DNA from: an uncultured Eubacterium sp.
GTDB taxonomy: Bacteria > Bacillota_A > Clostridia > Lachnospirales > Lachnospiraceae
Length of the DNA stretch: 7,032 nt
Assembly (NCBI GenBank): GCA_947653505.1
Contig: CANTHI010000193.1
Coordinates: 1-7,032 of the forward strand
Direction: 5' to 3'
Both the position numbers and the translations under genes were made by a program. Of this stretch, positions 6,065-7,032 are shown piece by piece. The notes beneath the pieces were generated by a model. It did no database searches. It worked only from the letters and a program-made list of their open reading frames with translations, and was not told the origin of the DNA. Position 1 is the stretch's first letter. Every line of letters starts with the position of its first letter.

Positions 6065-6772
6065 ATGGAAAAATTATACATCATTATCCCGGCTTATAAT
6101 GAGGAAGCTACGATTGAACAGGTAGCTAGGGAATGGCATGAGATAGCCAAAAAGGTGGGAAAAGAATCCAGACTGGTTATTATCAATGATGGATCTAAAG
6201 ACCGGACATACGAAAAGCTGCGTTTGCTGAAAAAGGAACTGCATCAGCTGATACTTTTGTCAAAGAAGAATAGTGGTCATGGTGCCACGGTGCTCTATGG
6301 ATACCGATATGCGATACAAAAAAAGGCGGATTATATCTTTCAGACAGATGCGGATGGCCAGACACTCACAGCCGAATTTCCAATGTTCTGGAATAAAAGG
6401 CATGAAAAAGACGCAATCATTGGATATCGGAACCACAGAGAGGATGGAATTTCCAGAATTATTGTGACAAAAACACTGAAGCTGGTTCTGAAGATCATAT
6501 TCGGGGTGGATGTTACGGATGCCAACACACCATACCGTCTGATGAAGCGGGAATTGCTGGAAAAGTACATATCAAAAGTACCAAAAGACTTTTATCTGTC
6601 AAATGTAATATTAACAGTACTGTTTATAGACAATAACGAGAAAGTAAAGTTTATCCCGATTACCTTCCGGCCAAGACAAGGTGGCGTAAATTCCATAAAT
6701 ATCAGGAAAATTATTAAAACCGGTATCCGGGCAGTCAGAGATTTTGTGAAGATCAGGAAAGGTGCAGAGTGA
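6065..6772 (+). CDS. Family 2 glycosyltransferase, polyprenyl-phosphate sugar synthase-like
   Basis: This 235-residue GT-A enzyme opens with IIIPAYNEE (6-14), the usual first strand and nucleotide-binding loop. NDGSKD (41-46) follows, then TDADGQ (94-99), whose DAD is the DxD-type metal/nucleotide-sugar motif. GYRNHREDG (120-128) and DANTPYRLMKRELL (152-165) fit the acceptor half of dolichyl/undecaprenyl-phosphate sugar synthases. It ends with a basic stretch (about 213-233) but no C-terminal membrane helices, unlike GtrB/ArnC-type enzymes, so it would be a peripheral protein at the inner face of the membrane. The likely product is a polyprenyl-phosphate sugar for the GT-C-like membrane proteins encoded on either side; direct transfer to a growing glycan is the alternative. 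Sugar specificity cannot be read. It begins 116 bases after the SGNH gene, the longest gap in the window, and ends 40 bases before the next start. Confidence 0.88.
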   Translation: MEKLYIIIPAYNEEATIEQVAREWHEIAKKVGKESRLVIINDGSKDRTYEKLRLLKKELHQLILLSKKNSGHGATVLYGYRYAIQKKADYIFQTDADGQTLTAEFPMFWNKRHEKDAIIGYRNHREDGISRIIVTKTLKLVLKIIFGVDVTDANTPYRLMKRELLEKYISKVPKDFYLSNVILTVLFIDNNEKVKFIPITFRPRQGGVNSINIRKIIKTGIRAVRDFVKIRKGAE

Positions 6773-6795
6773 TACGATGCCGGAAGAAAATTTGC

Positions 6796-6802
6796 GGGGA
6801 GG
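6796..6802 (+). promoter_or_regulatory. Ribosome binding site supporting the start at 6813
   Basis: GGGGAGG lies 10 bases before the ATG at 6813. An in-frame ATG at 6777 would add 12 residues and put this site inside the gene; it has no comparable upstream site. Confidence 0.75.
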
Positions 6803-6812
6803 TATAACAAGT

Positions 6813-7032
6813 ATGAGAAATCTGGAGAAGTGTTTCAGGCAGCTTTTTTATGTATTCCACAGGGTATTTCTGATATTTCCGCTGGGGATGGCTGTAATGG
6901 TGGCTGCTGTTTATCTGGATGGTGGCTGGGCCGATCTGCTGGAAGGGCATGATTTGGAATATTATTTTTTACCGGAATTAAATCATAAAATTCTTGCGGT
7001 GATGGTTTTTATTTTCTGGGTGCCTGCCATGA
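6813..7032 (+). CDS. N-terminal part of a membrane protein, cut by the right edge
   Basis: The frame is open from ATG 6813 to the window end, giving 73 complete codons. It begins MRNLEKCFRQLFYVFHRVF, a short basic/aromatic cytoplasmic start. A hydrophobic segment follows at about residues 18-35, then a loop with DGGWADLLEGHDLEYYFLPELNH in two adjoining parts (36-58), then a second hydrophobic segment beginning near 60 and still open at the edge. The length of the first loop and its acidic/aromatic residues resemble the first extracytoplasmic loop of large membrane proteins in glycan loci, so another GT-C-like or polymerase-like protein is possible. The fragment is too short to assign. It lies 40 bases after the glycosyltransferase gene, probably in the same operon. 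Confidence 0.7.
   Translation, partial: MRNLEKCFRQLFYVFHRVFLIFPLGMAVMVAAVYLDGGWADLLEGHDLEYYFLPELNHKILAVMVFIFWVPAM

Noticed and set aside
1..7032. CRISPR array, tRNA/rRNA gene, insertion sequence or prophage attachment site
   Set aside because: No regularly spaced direct repeats, no recognisable RNA gene, no transposase or integrase motifs, and no terminal repeats were found.

Overview
The window looks like a surface-glycan locus of a Gram-positive, anaerobic Clostridia-type bacterium, most likely a Lachnospiraceae-like gut Firmicute. That placement is inferred from strong AGGAGG ribosome sites, moderate GC with many CCG/CTG/CGG codons, tightly packed co-directional genes, and the style of the membrane proteins. 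It is not based on a marker gene. All supported genes lie on the + strand with gaps of 11 to 116 bases, so the window is probably the interior of one long operon cut at both ends.

Layout: (1) 2-781, the C-terminal part of a polytopic membrane protein resembling PMT/ArnT-like GT-C glycosyltransferases, cut by the left edge. (2) 801-1442, a SAM-dependent methyltransferase of about 213 residues with a nine-G tract and a small in-frame tandem repeat. (3) 1482-2983, a second large membrane protein with a GT-C-like look, broken by a frameshift near 2575-2595 so that it reads as two overlapping frames. (4) 2984-3066, an 83-base gap with a perfect 18-bp dyad. (5) 3067-4545, an MBOAT-family O-acyltransferase (AlgI/DltB type) with a second nine-G tract. 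(6) 4557-5948, a membrane-anchored SGNH-type protein (AlgJ/AlgX/DltD-like role) with an extra C-terminal domain. (7) 5949-6064, a 116-base gap with nothing recognisable except a ribosome site. (8) 6065-6772, a family-2 glycosyltransferase resembling polyprenyl-phosphate sugar synthases. (9) 6813 to the right edge, the N-terminus of another membrane protein.

Inferred joint role: the GT2 enzyme would charge a polyprenyl phosphate with a sugar. The GT-C-like membrane proteins would use such lipid-linked sugars outside the membrane. The MBOAT protein would pass acyl groups across the membrane to the SGNH protein, which decorates the glycan. The methyltransferase adds a further possible modification. 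Glycan and sugar identities cannot be read from the sequence.

The most interesting signal is a pair of G9 tracts, one in the methyltransferase and one in the acyltransferase. Both are in frame as written, and gain or loss of one G leads to an early stop in either gene. With a frameshifted membrane gene between them, this suggests that glycan modification here may be phase-variable. Sequencing or assembly error is the main alternative.
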